A stretch of 64,000 nt of DNA from Cavia porcellus (GCF_034190915.1 NW_026947491.1:23934101-23998100); one strand, 5' to 3'; shown: positions 10,495-22,478, numbered from the stretch's first letter. The notes: generated by a model from the sequence alone, not told the origin. Made by a program: numbers and translations.

Positions 10495-12783
10495 AATATC
10501 AAAATAGCCTTTCATCTCTTTTTAAACACATATGGATCTAATTTATTTCATGTATTAGTATGGTCTCAAGATGCATCCATTTACCTATTAGTCTCCATTT
10601 AGTCTTTATGACTGAGTAGTACTCCATTTTACTAAAAAAATCTTTTTTTAATCCATTCTTTGATTGATGAGCATTCGGGTTGTTTATAAGATTTAGCTAT
10701 CACAAATTGTGTCAGTATGAACATGCATATACATATATTGCTGTGGTATGATGTTTTTTATTTAAAAAAAAAAGAAATGATGCAGAATTTTTAAAAGATA
10801 GGAAATTAACACTGATTAATATATTGCATATTGTTATCTTAGAGGTAGTTCAGGTTATAAAATTTAGGCACAAAAATGATCAACAAATAGTGAAAGCACA
10901 AACTTTGAACTAATAGATTAGTAGTATAGCTATCTTGTATATATACATACATACATATATATGTATATGTATACTTATATACATATAATCTTTTGCCTTT
11001 TCTTCTTTCCTTTTGTTCCAGTTGTTCTTTCATTTTGAGTATTTTTTTCCCTTTCAATCACAGTATCTATTGTACATTTTGGATATTGCTACTGTTTCAG
11101 TTTTTTTTTTAATTAGGGAGACAATATGATATTTACAAATGTGAATTTGATTTATTTCACTTGTGAGTATGGTCTCAAGTTGCCTCCAATTACCAGTAAA
11201 AGCCTTGAGATTATCTTCCTTTATAGCTGAGTAATATTTCCTTGTATAAAAATACTACATCTTTTTTATCTTTTCCATGCTTGGTGGGCATTTAGACTAT
11301 TTTGAAGATTTAGCTATTACAAATTGTGCTGCTATAAACATGGTGCACATATATCACTGTTGCATGTCATTTTCAATTTTTCTGGGAAAATACCCAGAAG
11401 GAGAATAGCTGGATTGAATGGGACTTCCATTCCTAGTTTTTTGAGAATCTCCACACTGATTTCCACAGTGGCTGCACCAGTCTACACTCCCACCAACAGT
11501 GGAGCAGTGTTCCTTTTCCCCACAGCCTCGCCAACATTTGTTATTAGTTGATTTCTTGATGGCAGCTATTCTTTCTGGACTGAGATGGAATCTCAGCATT
11601 TTAATTTGCATGTAATTTGCATTTCTTTTTCAAATAATGTCGAGCATCTTCATGTATTCATTTTTCCTATGTATTTCTTCATGTGAGAAGTACGTATTCA
11701 TCTTAGATGCTCATTTCTGGATTGGGTCTTTCGATTTGGGGGCCCTGATGCTTTTGAATTCTTTATATGTTCTAGGTGTAAGTCCTTCGTCTGAGGGACA
11801 GCTGGCTGAAGTTCTTTCCCGTTCTGTGGGTTTTATTTTCACTGTGTTGGTAATTTCTTTTGAAGTAAAAAGCTTTTTAATAAAATGAGATCCCAGTTGA
11901 TTCTTTGAAGTATTTACCATGTGGTTTGTGTTTTGTTCATGAACTCTTTGCCTATCCCTGTCTTCAAGATTTTTACCTACCTTGTCTTCCAATAGATTTA
12001 TTGTTTTGGTCTTAATATTTAGATCTTAGATCCATTTTCACTTTAGTGCATGGAAATAGATAAGGGTCTAGTTTCAGTCTTCATCATGTGAAAAGCCAGT
12101 TTTTCCAGCACCTTTTATTAAAAAGGCTATCCTTCTTCCAGTGAACATGTTTAGCCCCTTTGTCAAACATAAGGTGGCTGAGTGTCTTTGTAGTTGTGTT
12201 TGCATCTTCTCATCTGTTCCATTGATCCTCAGGTCTGTTTCTTTGCCAGTACCATGCTGATTTTATCACAGTAGCTTTGTAGTATAATTTCAAGAGCGGG
12301 ACTGTGATGCTTCCTGCCTTTCCCTAACTGCCCAGGATTGCTTTTGCTATTCTAGGTTTCTTCTGTTTCCAAATGAATTATAGGTTTTGTTTTCTCTAGA
12401 TCTGTAAGGTGTATGTTAATGATATTTTGATTGAAATTGCATTAAATCTATCTAACAGTTTTGGGAGAATGGCCATTTTCACAATGTGGGTTCTTCCCAT
12501 CCAAGAGCAAGGGATATCTTTCCATTTTCTGACATCTTCGTCAATCTCATTTTATAGAGTACTATATTTTTCAATGTATAAGTCTTTTACATCCTTTGTT
12601 AGGTTGATTCCTTAGTATTTCATTGGATGCTATTGTGAAAGGTGATATTTCCATAATTTCTTTCTCAATGAGTTTGTTATTTGTGTACAGGAATGCTATT
12701 GATTTTTGAATGTTGACTTTGTATCCAGCCACACTGCTAAATTTACTTATTAACTAGTAGTCTTTTGATGGGGATTTTGTGAT
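10495..12783 (-). mobile_element. LINE-1 ORF2 C-terminal region and 3' end, antisense (two overlapping-type pieces)
   Basis: 10495-10780 is one short reversed L1 3' end. From about 11100 to 12783 a longer reversed L1 runs through the ORF2 C-terminus; the minus-strand frame at 11354-11611 has the Cys-rich 'NNKCWRGCG' motif of the L1 ORF2 tail. An AT-rich microsatellite-like run (tacataca/tatatg) lies at about 10935-10985. All frames are broken. Confidence 0.83.
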
Positions 12784-13240
12784 TTTATTTTTAAATTTTA
12801 AAGATAGTAAAATACAACAAAACAAGACAGAACAAAGCCAGTCAAAACAATGCAGCAAAATTGGTACAGAATTTCTAAGTAGGATACTAGGAAAACAACA
12901 ATCGCTACATTAGGATATCTTGTTATCTTCACAGTAAGTTGTTTGTTCTGTCAGGTATAGCAAAATCAAACCAACCCCCCCCCCATAAAACCAGTCAAAA
13001 CAGAATGTTGAATAAAGCAAAACAATTAATCAGAACAAAGCAAACAGGCAGAGCAATATTTGACTTCAAAGCCAAGAGAAAAGGAAATCCCGTATTTGTT
13101 ATATTGTATACTGTCATCCTCCCAAGGGAGTCTCAGACTACCGGCCCCAGGCCTGCAAAATCAATCAGACAGTACAAATATTTAGTTGCTTTATGTACCT
13201 TGGTTGCTATTTCAACCTGTCCTCTGAACCATCCCATCGT
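12784..13240 (-). mobile_element. L1-derived 3' tandem-repeat segment, antisense
   Basis: It begins with T/A-rich TTTATTTTTAAATTTTAAAG, the reversed tail, then AACAAAGC/CAAGACAACA-type units shared with 25186, 30618, 31403, 50085 and 57483. The right part (12990-13190) resembles 32190-32350 of the ORF-less derivative. The right boundary is uncertain. Confidence 0.7.
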
Positions 13241-13395
13241 TTGATTTCCTCAAGGAGGATTGCAAATTCGAATGCAGACTGACCAACTTAAGACCGTGTC
13301 TCAAAACAAAAAATAAATATGTCCTGGCATGTAGTTCAGTGTAAGGTCCTGAATTAAATTCCCTGTACTGGGAGGGAAGATTAAAAAGCACTAGA
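13241..13395 (+). mobile_element. B1 plus tRNA composite SINE, sense, truncated
   Basis: A B1-like 3' half (GGAGGATTGCAAATTCGAAT, then TGTCTCAAAACA) is followed by a tRNA-like segment (TAGTTCAGTGTAAGGTCCTG, then TTCCCTGTACTGGG). Confidence 0.6.
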
Positions 13396-13741
13396 CCCAC
13401 CAGGAGCTTAGCCTGTGTTTTGTATTACCCATTCAGTCGTTCTGGAGCTCTTGGTGAGCCTCTGGGCCTGTGCGTCTGGCCCTGACCAGTGGCTCAAAGG
13501 GTGAAAGGGGCAAGAGAGTGCTCCTGCTCACCTCACAGTGCACTTCCCCGTGGCTGTATGATTCTGGGACTGCAGGGAGAGGACATGCCTCAACGGGGTG
13601 GTTCTCACCTCAAACACGTTTTCCCTCGCCATTTGGAAAACTATTTCCCCTTCACCTGCTTTGATAAAGCAGTTTTTCCTTCTGTGCTGAAATGCTCGTT
13701 GTGGCCCTGGAGGTTTACTCATCATTTGGCTTCTGTTTCAG

Positions 13742-14193
13742 ATCGAAACATGCACATTTTGCAGTACTGCCCCTCCTCTGACGTCTGGATGCTCTTTGAG
13801 ACCTGTGACGTCCACATTCGGAAGCAGCAGATGGTGTCCGTGGAGGAGACCATCTACATTGTGGGCGGGTGTCTCCATGAGCTGGGGTCCAACCGCAGAA
13901 GCAGCCAGAGTGAGGACATGCTCACCGTGCAGTCCTACAACACAGTCACTCGGCAGTGGCTCTACCTCAAGGAAAACACATCCAAATCAGGCCTCAACCT
14001 GACCTGCGCGCTCCACAACGACGGCATCTACATCATGAGCAGAGACGTGGCGCTCTCCACCAGCTTGGAGCATCGAGTTTTCCTGAAGTACAACATCTTT
14101 TCAGACAGCTGGGAAGCTTTTCGGCGTTTCCCAGCCTTTGGACATAACTTGCTGGTCTCCTCCCTTTATCTGCCTAATAAAGCAGAAACCTGA
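13742..14193 (+). CDS. KLHL42: KLHL42 last coding exon (kelch domain C-terminus and stop)
   Basis: This is the final coding exon of KLHL42. The acceptor TTCTGTTTCAG ends at 13741, and AT completes the GAT codon begun by the G at 4567. The frame is then open for 150 codons to TGA at 14191-14193. The frame can be read upstream into the intron, but the splice signal and phase fix the exon start at 13742. The product continues the six-bladed kelch propeller: one blade ending DVW, a blade with YIVGG, a blade ending RQWLYL, and a last degenerate blade without the diglycine (IYIMSRD, then SDSW). The C-terminus LPNKAET matches KLHL42 as I remember it. The kelch domain binds the ubiquitylation substrate, while CUL3 binds the upstream BTB domain. 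No frameshift or premature stop is seen. Confidence 0.96.
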
Positions 14194-15380
14194 GGGATTG
14201 ACCTAGCATTTTTAAAAGCCTGGTTCAAAACACACACATGCACAGCACATGCATACACAAGGCAGGCTGATTTCCAAAGGGAAAACGTGTGTTAAAGTAG
14301 TCACATGTGTACCACTAGCAGCTGTAAATAAGCCTACTTGAACCAGTTACTTGAAAAGTTGTGAAAAAAAGAGAACAACTCTATTGCATTTTAAATTACA
14401 GATTTTTAAATTATGGTAGCACATCTATGATATGTTTTCATCAAAATGTGATACTAGAGCCAGTGACTGAAATAGATCATTAAAAACTAGATTCCTTGTG
14501 TCTGCTTGGTAAGGGACTAATCAACGTGACAGGTAAAGACAGTTTTTTGACCTGATTTACTTAAGTTACTTGAAACACCATTAATATTTTAAGTGAGAGA
14601 TACTTTTTTCTGTTTATTGTTTTACTTGACAAACATATTAATGTTGCCATTGTCCCTCCCCCTGTCATACCTGCAGATAATTCCAGCATGTTTATAAGAA
14701 GGGTTCTGTGCTCAGAAATTTTATTCATGCTCTATTTTTCAGGAAGCTTACAATAAGAATTGTTAGAAGGGATCTTGGAATGTATTCATTCCCACCATAA
14801 CTTATATGAAATCATTCCCGGTTTTTTTTCAGTTATGGATGCTGAATTAGATAGACTAAATAGAATAAACCTCTTGATTCACATGTGGCAAATTGCAGAT
14901 TTATGTTGTTCACAAAAAACTGTACTGCCAGGCATTCTGTGTTTTAAAGAGTGCATAAAAGGTTGGGTAGGTGCATATATTTTTAAACTTGAGTCTTAAA
15001 AAGGAAATGAAATATATAGAAACCAATTTGCCTTGAAGAGTTCCTTTATTGAATGTATTTGACTTAGTTCTTGTTTACAGATGGAAACAAAATTTTATCA
15101 TGTTTAAATTGGATGCTTTCTGGTTTAATCTTAGCTTTGTAATTCATGTTTTGCTTTTGTGGGCTAAAGTGAGAGTGGTTTTAAAGAGCTGGAAAGGGGA
15201 CCAGGAGGTGACCTGCTCTCGGGTGTTCTTCCTGAAGTTAGGGAGGGTGCTGACTGCGTTGGTTGGAACGCACGCAGTTCACACAGCACTGTTGCCGAGC
15301 AGCTCAAGCAGTTCCACCAAGCCAGGTAACAGCGAGTTAAACATCTACCAGTCATACGTGGGTAATTTTTAGAAACATCT

Positions 15381-15452
15381 AGGCTGGAGGTGTAGCTCAG
15401 TGGTAGAGCACATGCATGCAGGAGGGCCTGGATTCGGTCCCTAGTACTGAGA
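15381..15452 (+). mobile_element. tRNA-derived SINE, sense, in the KLHL42 3' UTR
   Basis: TAGCTCAGTGGTAGAGCA (A box) and GGATTCGGTCCCTAGTACTG (B box) identify a tRNA-derived SINE body. It differs from the young ID-like family in this window, so it is a different or older subfamily. Confidence 0.8.
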
Positions 15453-15554
15453 AATGAAATAGTAACTTAGAAAATGTTATTTTAATTAAAAATTTTTTTC
15501 TGAGAGTATCTGATATTTTGTAATAGAGACTGTTGAACTGTGAGCCCAGGTTCT

Positions 15555-15670
15555 TTTTTTTCTTAGACAGAATCTTGTTCTAGTTCAAGCTGGCCTCGAA
15601 TTCACAACAGTCCTCTTGCCTCAGCCTCCCAAGCGCTGGGATTACAGATGTGCCCATCACACCCAGCTAA
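15555..15670 (-). mobile_element. B1-type SINE, antisense, in the KLHL42 3' UTR
   Basis: A T-run, CAAGCTGGCCTCGAATTCAC, CCTCAGCCTCCCAAGCGCTG and GGGATTACAG mark it. Confidence 0.85.
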
Positions 15671-16029
15671 AATGAATTTTTCTGCATAAATAGCAGGCTA
15701 TAATTTCAGTTACAGCATGCCTTGTTTTAAGAAAGCTCAGTAGGAAAAAAATGATCACAGTGAGTCCACACATTCCACAGTTAATGCTGCATACTATGCA
15801 GATGTGCACAGGTGCTAATCACTGGACAGAGATATTAAATTTGTTCAAGAGTCACTACAGAGTTTTCTGATTTTTTTGTTTTTCTACTATGGCCTCTAGT
15901 ATACTTAAAAGAAGGGGCTAGTTATAAGTCATATTTGCATGATTTTTCAGGAACACTTCTATTAGGTTAAAGTGAGTAAGCCTCTATTTTGGATATGGAG
16001 AGGGGTCTTTGTATCTTACTACCAAATAA

Positions 16030-16188
16030 TTTTTTTTTTCCTTTTTGTGAGACAGACTCTCACCGTGTAGTTCAGGCTGGCTTTGAACTCACCATGTATC
16101 CCCGAGTGGCTCGAACTCATGCTGATCCTCCTGCCTCAGCCTCCTGAGTACTGGGACTACAGGTGTGTACAACTGCACCTACCTAGCA
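16030..16188 (-). mobile_element. B1-type SINE, antisense, in the KLHL42 3' UTR
   Basis: A T-run, GTGTAGTTCAGGCTGGCTTT and CCTGCCTCAGCCTCCTGAG mark it. It is followed at about 16250-16352 by an older, diverged B1-like stretch. Confidence 0.85.
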
Positions 16189-16995
16189 TTACTAAATATT
16201 CTTGTCAGTTGTCTACTTGTAACACCATTTAAAAGTCAGTCCCTCTGTCTCACTCTGTCTATCTCCACAAGGACTGTTCATCTGGCTGGCCTCATGTTCT
16301 CGGTCCTCTTGCTTCAGCCTTTTGCATGCTAGTATTACTGGTGTGTAGCACACATCTGTCTGTTTAAGGGCTTCTGAATCATATACATTCATTCTCAAAT
16401 TCTAAGTATTTTTCTTTTTAAGAAAATTTGAGCTAAAATATTCCTGGAAATGGTATCTAGTAGTACATTTGTTTTACTTTATATGCTTTATAGAATTGGA
16501 TTCCCAGTGAGCAATAATTTTTTTACACATATTTACAAATTTCATTTGTTTTTGTTTTTAATTTTTTTGAGACTGAAACCCATATATTCAGAATACTCCA
16601 GCCACCTGAACTGGTACTGGACAAACAATTGGGGATTAGTTTATAAATGATCATAAATTATAAAGTATGCTGACAACCAATTAGTTTTCTTTCTGATGAG
16701 TTTCTGTGGGTTTATTATTTTCCTAATACTGACAATTGAACTTTTGGACCAAGTGAAAGTGTACTCTGATCCACAGAGCTCTCTACTGTGCACCTTTGGT
16801 GTGTGTATATGTGCACAAATGAATGTATGTTTGCCTGTATACTGTCACTTCCGTAGGAGGCATGAGCTCCCAGGAAAACTTTGTTATTCTTGGTTGCTGC
16901 CAGTGCTTGGGAAAGGTAGAATGAGTATCGGAATAGACTTGTGGGTTTTACGACATCTTCCTTTGTGTACATGAGCTATGTCAGCTACTCGAGGG

Positions 16996-17083
16996 GAGTT
17001 TTGTTTTGTTGATATTGGGAATTGAAGTCATGACCTCATGCTTGCCAGGCCAGTGCTGTGCCACTGAGCCATATGCCCAGCAT
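16996..17083 (-). mobile_element. ID-like tRNA SINE, antisense, diverged
   Basis: GGGAATTGAAGTCATGACCT and GTGCCACTGAGCCATATGCC are the reversed B and A boxes. Confidence 0.75.
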
Positions 17084-17385
17084 TGAGGGGAGTTTTAGCA
17101 GCTCTGTTCTCTGACTGGTACCAACATAACTTAAAGACTACTTAGAATTAAGGCAGCGTTCCCTTGAAAAATGTCCCCTCGTTCCCTAGAACTGGCCTTG
17201 AAGATCTCTTGTTTTTTCCTCATTCACTGCTTTTCTACAAGTGTTTCTTTGTTTTTTCTTTGTTTGTTCTTTGTTTTTTCTGAGGGGGGTGATCGCTCTG
17301 TATGGGTTAGGAGCAGCTTCCGGTATGGAGGATGGTCGGTGGTGGAGAGCATCTGGAGTATTAGTGGTAAAAGAAGGTGGTGGTT

Positions 17386-17489
17386 GGGGCTGGGGATTTA
17401 GCTCAGCGGCATAAGCGCCTGCCTTGCAAGCAGGCAGTTGTGAGTTCGATCCCTGGTACCGATAAAAATGAAAAGACAAAAGAAAAAAA
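17386..17489 (+). mobile_element. ID-like tRNA SINE, sense, young
   Basis: This near-consensus copy has GGGGATTTAGCTCAGCGGCA (A box), GAGTTCGATCCCTGGTACCG (B box) and an A-rich tail. A perfect 15-bp duplication AAGAAGGTGGTGGTT (17371-17385 and 17490-17504) frames it. The clean ends and intact promoter boxes point to recent activity. Confidence 0.95.
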
Positions 17490-17680
17490 AAGAAGGTGGT
17501 GGTTTTACCTTTCATTTTCTCTGGCTTTCCTTTTAGTACCCTTAGAGGCTTTTCCCCTTAGCATCTTCTAAAATATTTCATTATGATTATTTCAGTAGTG
17601 TTGGTTAAGTTACAACGGAGTACTGAGAAGGTGATGGATACTAGTATGAGCCAAACAAAATAATTAAGGTGAAGCATGAA

Positions 17681-17789
17681 GGAACCGGGGATTTAGCTCA
17701 GCAGCATAAGTGCCTGCCTTGCAAGCACCAAGGTTGTGAGTTCAATCCCCAGTACCAAAAAAAAAAAAAAAAAAAAAAAAAAAAACAGA
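17681..17789 (+). mobile_element. ID-like tRNA SINE, sense, young
   Basis: The body GGGGATTTAGCTCAGCAGC is followed by a long pure A-tail. An 11-bp duplication TGAAGCATGAA flanks it (17670-17680 and 17790-17800). Confidence 0.94.
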
Positions 17790-17821
17790 TGAAGCATGAA
17801 CCAAAGAAAATGTAACGTTTT

Positions 17822-17937
17822 TAAAGACAGGATCTCACTGTGCAGTTCATACTGGCCTCAAAATCATGGAGATCCTCCTGCCTCAGCCTCGTAAGTGCTG
17901 GGATTACAGGTGTGCACCACCACACCCAGCTATGCTT
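17822..17937 (-). mobile_element. B1-type SINE, antisense, in the KLHL42 3' UTR
   Basis: GACAGGATCTCACTGTGCAG, CCTGCCTCAGCCTCGTAAG and CACCACACCCAGC mark it. Confidence 0.85.
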
Positions 17938-18284
17938 GATGTTTTTAAAGAGCCAAGGTTCCGAGTAATTCCAGATGCCTTAGATATCAAAGCTATACTG
18001 ATGTGGATAGTGCGTTTTCTCCACAGAGGGAGTAGTAAAGTATTTTCTTTCAGTGAAGAATTGTTTACGGAACCTGGAGTGTGCATTGTTTTCAGATTTC
18101 TAGAGATGATTGAACAAAAAGGTAATTGGAGATGAAAGCGCTTTGGTATCAACCAGCACTTAATGAGCTCGATGATGTAGATCCCTTGAGAGGCAGTAGA
18201 CTCCCGGGGAACGCATGAGTGTCAGATGCCTTTCTCCTAGACCAAGAACAGGAATGTGTAGCATCTTTGGGTTTGAGTGGCATA

Positions 18285-18354
18285 AAGAAGTGTGGCCTGA
18301 TTTGACATGGATTCTGAGATCAGATCCTGGCACAAAGTGCAGGCCACACTTCTT
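18285..18354 (+). other. Perfect 15-bp inverted repeat in the KLHL42 3' UTR
   Basis: The arms AAGAAGTGTGGCCTG (18285-18299) and CAGGCCACACTTCTT (18340-18354) are exact reverse complements separated by 40 bases. In RNA this would form a stable stem. The loop is long for a microRNA precursor. Part of the interior resembles MIR, so chance within a repeat is possible. Confidence 0.7.
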
Positions 18355-19443
18355 GGCTATCAAAAATACTTATTGTGAATGTCAGTTCAGTACAAGACAG
18401 TGTTAATAACGGAACACCCGCCTAAAGAAGCCACAGTTTCTGCCTTGACAAGCTCAGCCTTGCAGCAGTGTCCACTCTGCTGGTCATAGCTGGGCTTCCT
18501 CCTGGAGGTGCACACGCTCGGCAGGCATCTCAGGCTCTGGTCTGGCTGCCACCAGAACCTGGCCTTTACTCTGTGTTTCAGTAATAATCACAAACCAGTT
18601 TTTCTGTAAATTTGGATATGTTTTGGCTTTTTGATATGTGCCTTTTTTAAAGTACATTTTTCACCTCTGTACTTCATTTGTGTGAAACACTAAAATTGCA
18701 TGAAGTCTGCACCACGTGAGTGCACACACAGTGCCCCACGGCCTTCCCGCTGATCCTGGGAGGTGCGAGGGCAGGGAGAGCAGAGAGAGGCAGTTCAGGG
18801 CGTGTGTGTGTTTACATCTGTGCCTTGGAGACACTTGCATGAAAAGCATTAATAAGAACTGTTCACTCAGACACCATCACTACTAAAACCAGTTGATTGT
18901 GCCTTCGTGGTCATTGCCCAGAGCTAGCTAGTTTCCATCGTATGTCTCATTCAGACTGAGAGTTGTAGCATTCCTCTGTTCACTTTGGAACATGCCCTGA
19001 AACTTACCCAGACCTGTGCTGGCTGCTGCACCTGATATAACACTTGCTACCCACCCTCTAGGGACAGACTACCTGTGCTGGCCAGTCTGAAAAGTGAGAG
19101 GGTGCCGACACAGCTTTTTTAGGGTTGGTCTGTGCTTTATCAGTTGATTGTCATGGTTTATTATTGATAAAGAAAAGGAATATATGCTTTGGATTATTGT
19201 GTCACTTAAAATCTTCAAAACAGGTGCTGGCCCTACGATGTTTTTCCTGTTTAGTAGTCACTCTAGGGCTGTAGAGTGTATAGTGGTATTTTGTTTAATT
19301 CTTTGTTAAAAAGTCATATTGAGGCCTCAATTTCAAGAGTGGCTTGAAAATGTGAGCATTATGATTCACTGAAGTGTAACGATGCTTATGAAGCACTCAC
19401 TGTAACAATATTTACTCTAGAACTATGGAAGAAAAATTCTTCA

Positions 19444-19449
19444 AATAAA
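19444..19449 (+). terminator. Likely distal polyadenylation signal of KLHL42
   Basis: AATAAA is followed within 20-45 bases by a GT-rich tract (TGTTTTTGTGGTGTGTGAGG), the classic cleavage and polyadenylation layout. Another AATAAA lies at about 19731 with a poorer downstream element. Confidence 0.6.
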
Positions 19450-19818
19450 ATACTCTAAATCTGTTTTTGTGGTGTGTGAGGTTCTGTGTCTCAGCTGTGT
19501 ACCTGGGCTGTGGAGAGCAGGGAGGGTAGAGATGTGTGTCAGGAAGAACTCCTGAATCTCAGGGATGCCAGGGCAACTTGGGAGTCCTGGTGGAGGAAAG
19601 AGCCACCCGGGGCAGCCAGGGTTTGCAAGAGAGGGCTGTGAAGCAGGGGAAGACCGGGTCAGAGTCCTCAGCATTCCTGGGCTCTTTCTCTGTCAGCCCT
19701 GATGTGAACTGTTGAGCCCTTAGACTTCTAAATAAAAGTTAAACTTCAAATCCTACTGCTTAGCATGGTCTGTCTCTAAATGTTGGGGAACTTTGCTCAC
19801 TTAACTTTAATAACTCTT

Positions 19819-19970
19819 CCAGGCCCGGCAGTGGTGGCACACACCTGTATTCCTAGCACTTGGGAGGCAGAGGTAGAATTGCTGTGAGTTTGAGGCCAGC
19901 CTGGGATACAGAGTGAGTTGAAGACCAGCTTGGATTACACAGTGAGACCCTATTTCAAAAAAACAAAAAA
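19819..19970 (+). mobile_element. B1-type SINE, sense
   Basis: GGCAGTGGTGGCACACACCT, TTGGGAGGCAGAGG, GAGGCCAGCCTGGGATACAG and an A-rich tail mark a near full-length B1 with the internal duplication. Confidence 0.9.
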
Positions 19971-20868
19971 CCTCGTTAGTTCAGAAAAGCTGAAACACAG
20001 AACCCCTGGCCTTAGACAGCTGGTCCTGACCCGGCTCTGGGGCTGGGGGTGTGGAGGACAGAGTGATGAAGCTGTGTAGTGACCAGAAGCTACTCTGGCT
20101 GCTCATTTCCTTCTAGCATCTGCCCTGTGCATTGGAACACACAAGAACACATGCAAACACCCTTCTCGTACAATGTAAAAACATTTCCACTTAAAATTCT
20201 ACCATTTCATTAAAAAAAAGCTCTTTCCCAAGTGACTGCATCCAATGGCGATCTATGAGTCACTGATTCTGAAGTCTTGGGTCCTAGGATGTGCATCCTT
20301 CCTGAGTTCACGGATGATCACTGAGTTTCGGCTGACTGAATAAACAGATAACTGTTCCCCATACTTCCAGAGCAGACTGGGGGAGGAGGAGGGGGCTGAT
20401 GCCACCGAACAGCACACTACATTGACCATACACTCACTCTGTGCCAGCAGCTCTCGCTCAGGCTTCTTGTGTTTAAGTCACCAACCCTCATGTTGATCCC
20501 ATGTGGTGAGTACAGATGTGATTCCCTTTGTACAGCTGAGGACACTGAGACATGGTGGGTTGAAAATTGCTACTTGGAAAAAGGGAAAACTATACAGTTG
20601 TCACTGGTTCAAAGCGTATAGTTGTCTGCTGAGGGTCATAGCACGACACCCTGGCCAGTGGGTTTTGTGGTCAATGGGTCTGGTTCTGCTCTGTGGCCGA
20701 TGTTCCCTGGCTGCACCTGACCCACGTCGTTACATTGGAGCCCTCTTATTATTGGTATGGCTCCCGGAGGTACATGAAGGGAAGCCCGATAACCTGTGAG
20801 GGCTGAGGGGTCCCAGGTCTCTTCTTCCCCATCAACACTTCCTGGGCAATAAAACCCCCTTAAAAACT
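19971..20868. other. Intergenic, no gene seen
   Basis: This is unique-looking sequence. A decayed MIR-like stretch lies at about 20515-20600. The open frames here lack recognisable homology. Confidence 0.5.
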
Positions 20869-21018
20869 CGGAGCCAGGTGCGGTGTGGTACATCTATAAT
20901 TCCAGCACTCTGGGAGGCTGAGGCAGAAGGACCACAAGTTCCAGCCCAGTTTAGGCAATCTTTAAAAAAGGGACAGTGGAGCCCTGGGACCAATCTTCAG
21001 TACCACAAAGTAAAATAA
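20869..21018 (+). mobile_element. B1 plus tRNA composite SINE (B4-like), sense
   Basis: A B1-like half (CCAGCACTCTGGGAGGCTGA) runs into a tRNA-like half (GTGGAGCCCTGGGACCAATC, then TTCAGTACCACA). Confidence 0.7.
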
Positions 21019-22364
21019 AAGAGGTGCTGATAGGTTGATCTGAAACAACTCGGTGGGGTGAAGGCCAGATTTAATGGAGCCCAGTTTAGAACCCCCTTTA
21101 TGACTTCTCTTACCCATGTGCTTCCTGCCCTGATGTTACCTCAACTTCAGAGAATCTTGAAACAGGCCTGCTCTTGCCACACTATATGCCAAGAAAGATT
21201 GCTTAGTACAAATGCTTGTGTCTATGCAACACGAAGGACTTGGGGAATGAAATTCCCACTCTATTTCTTGGCCTCCTCCAGGGGCCCAGCGCTACTCTAT
21301 TTTCCTGATTGCTAGTGAGGTTTTGACTGAAGCAGACAGTCTGCTCCCATAGTTCTGAAGACACAGAGCCTCTATCTCTTTGCTGATGGTTGGTTGGTTG
21401 CAGGCAGAGTTCTTCCACCTTCTGGCTGTGTAGCACTGGTCACACTACTCAGTCTCCCCAGGCCTCAGTTTATCTGATAAGCAGGGATAACAGTAGTATC
21501 CGCCTTATGGAACCATAGCAAGAACTAGCTGAATAACTGTGTGAAGCCCACCAGAATGTGAGCTGTCATTGGAGGTAAAGCTGTTGGCTGTTCCTTTTTA
21601 CCTTCCGTGGGGCAGTTTGGCAGGAAGGCTTTGCCTTAACCAGTCCCAAGAGGCACGTTTCCTCTCCATCAGAGCTGGTCCGAGTGTCTGCATCTTCAGA
21701 TGCAGCAGGACAGTCTGTTGCTCTGCTTCTCACGGGAAGCTAGGGAAAGGAGAATCCTACTTCCCCCTCCTTTACCTTATTAGCTGGTTCCATAAGTGGA
21801 ATATCCTATTTCAAGTACTTGAACGTTATTAGACTCTAACTGGGCCAGGCTGGATCCTATGTGCATCCCCAGTGATCGTCGTGGCCAGGGATTGAGGGAG
21901 GAGCACCTTCCTGTAATTGCAGATCATAAGGCTCTCACTGAGCAGAGGGAACCATACGAACTGCTCAATGTTCTGAGGACCAAGCAGACTGAGTTACACT
22001 AACTGCAGGATGGGAAGATATCACGTGAAAAACAGCAGTGTCAGAAATGGGAGCCAAGAGTTTGGGCCTTTGCTGCGTGACTTGAAAGCAGGTGTGGAGA
22101 CAGGGCGGTTTGTGATGTAAGAACCTGGGCATGTGACTTTGTGGGCAAAAAACTGAAAATTTCAAAGCTGATTTTTCAGAACTCAGGTCTTGGCTTTGGC
22201 AGGGAAGCTAATGAGTTGTCTCAGAGTGTTATGGAAGATAAGGAAATATCGGGAAAGATATGAAAATATTGTATTCCTAAGTACAGCTACAGTGTGTCTC
22301 AGGGCATATGTATTTATCTTACAGAACAGTTCTTTTTGTTTACTTTTTATCCTAGAGTTCATTT
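21019..22364. other. Intergenic, mostly unique, with a MIR remnant
   Basis: At about 21425-21560 a sense MIR-like stretch is visible (CCCCAGGCCTCAGTTTATCT). Nothing else is recognised. Confidence 0.5.
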
Positions 22365-22478
22365 TGTTTTTGACGCAGTGTCTTGCTGTGTAGCAACAAG
22401 CTATCTTGGTCTATCTTCCTCCTGCTTCAGTCTTTTCTAGTGCTGGAACTACAGGCATGTGCCACCACCTCACTATTG
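22365..22478 (-). mobile_element. B1-like SINE, antisense, old
   Basis: CTTGCTGTGTAGCAACAAGC, CCTCCTGCTTCAGTC and CTACAGGCATGTGCCACCAC mark it. A decayed reversed tRNA-like piece follows at 22640-22705. Confidence 0.65.

Larger units (their letters stand above)
4568..13741 (+). other. KLHL42: KLHL42 intron between the two coding exons seen here
   Basis: The donor is GTAAGT at 4568-4573 and the acceptor is CTGTTTCAG ending at 13741. This 9.2 kb intron holds mostly repeats, listed separately. Non-repeat stretches at about 4574-5130, 5270-5970, 6090-7480, 9413-9950, 10120-10490 and 13400-13741 show no coding signal that I recognise. A C/T-rich tract lies at about 6113-6190. Confidence 0.9.
14194..19470 (+). 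other. KLHL42: KLHL42 3' untranslated region (inferred extent)
   Basis: No coding signal or splice-site pair follows the stop. A Pumilio-type motif TGTAAATA lies at 14323-14330. A possible early polyadenylation signal AATAAA is at 14864, and a stronger one with a GT-rich downstream element is at 19444. The UTR contains at least eight SINE insertions. A 5.3 kb UTR is long but is my best reading; the true end needs transcript data. Confidence 0.6.

Noticed and set aside
17386..17489. tRNA gene
   Set aside because: It has tRNA-like A and B boxes but an A-rich tail and target-site duplication, so it is a tRNA-derived SINE, not a tRNA gene.
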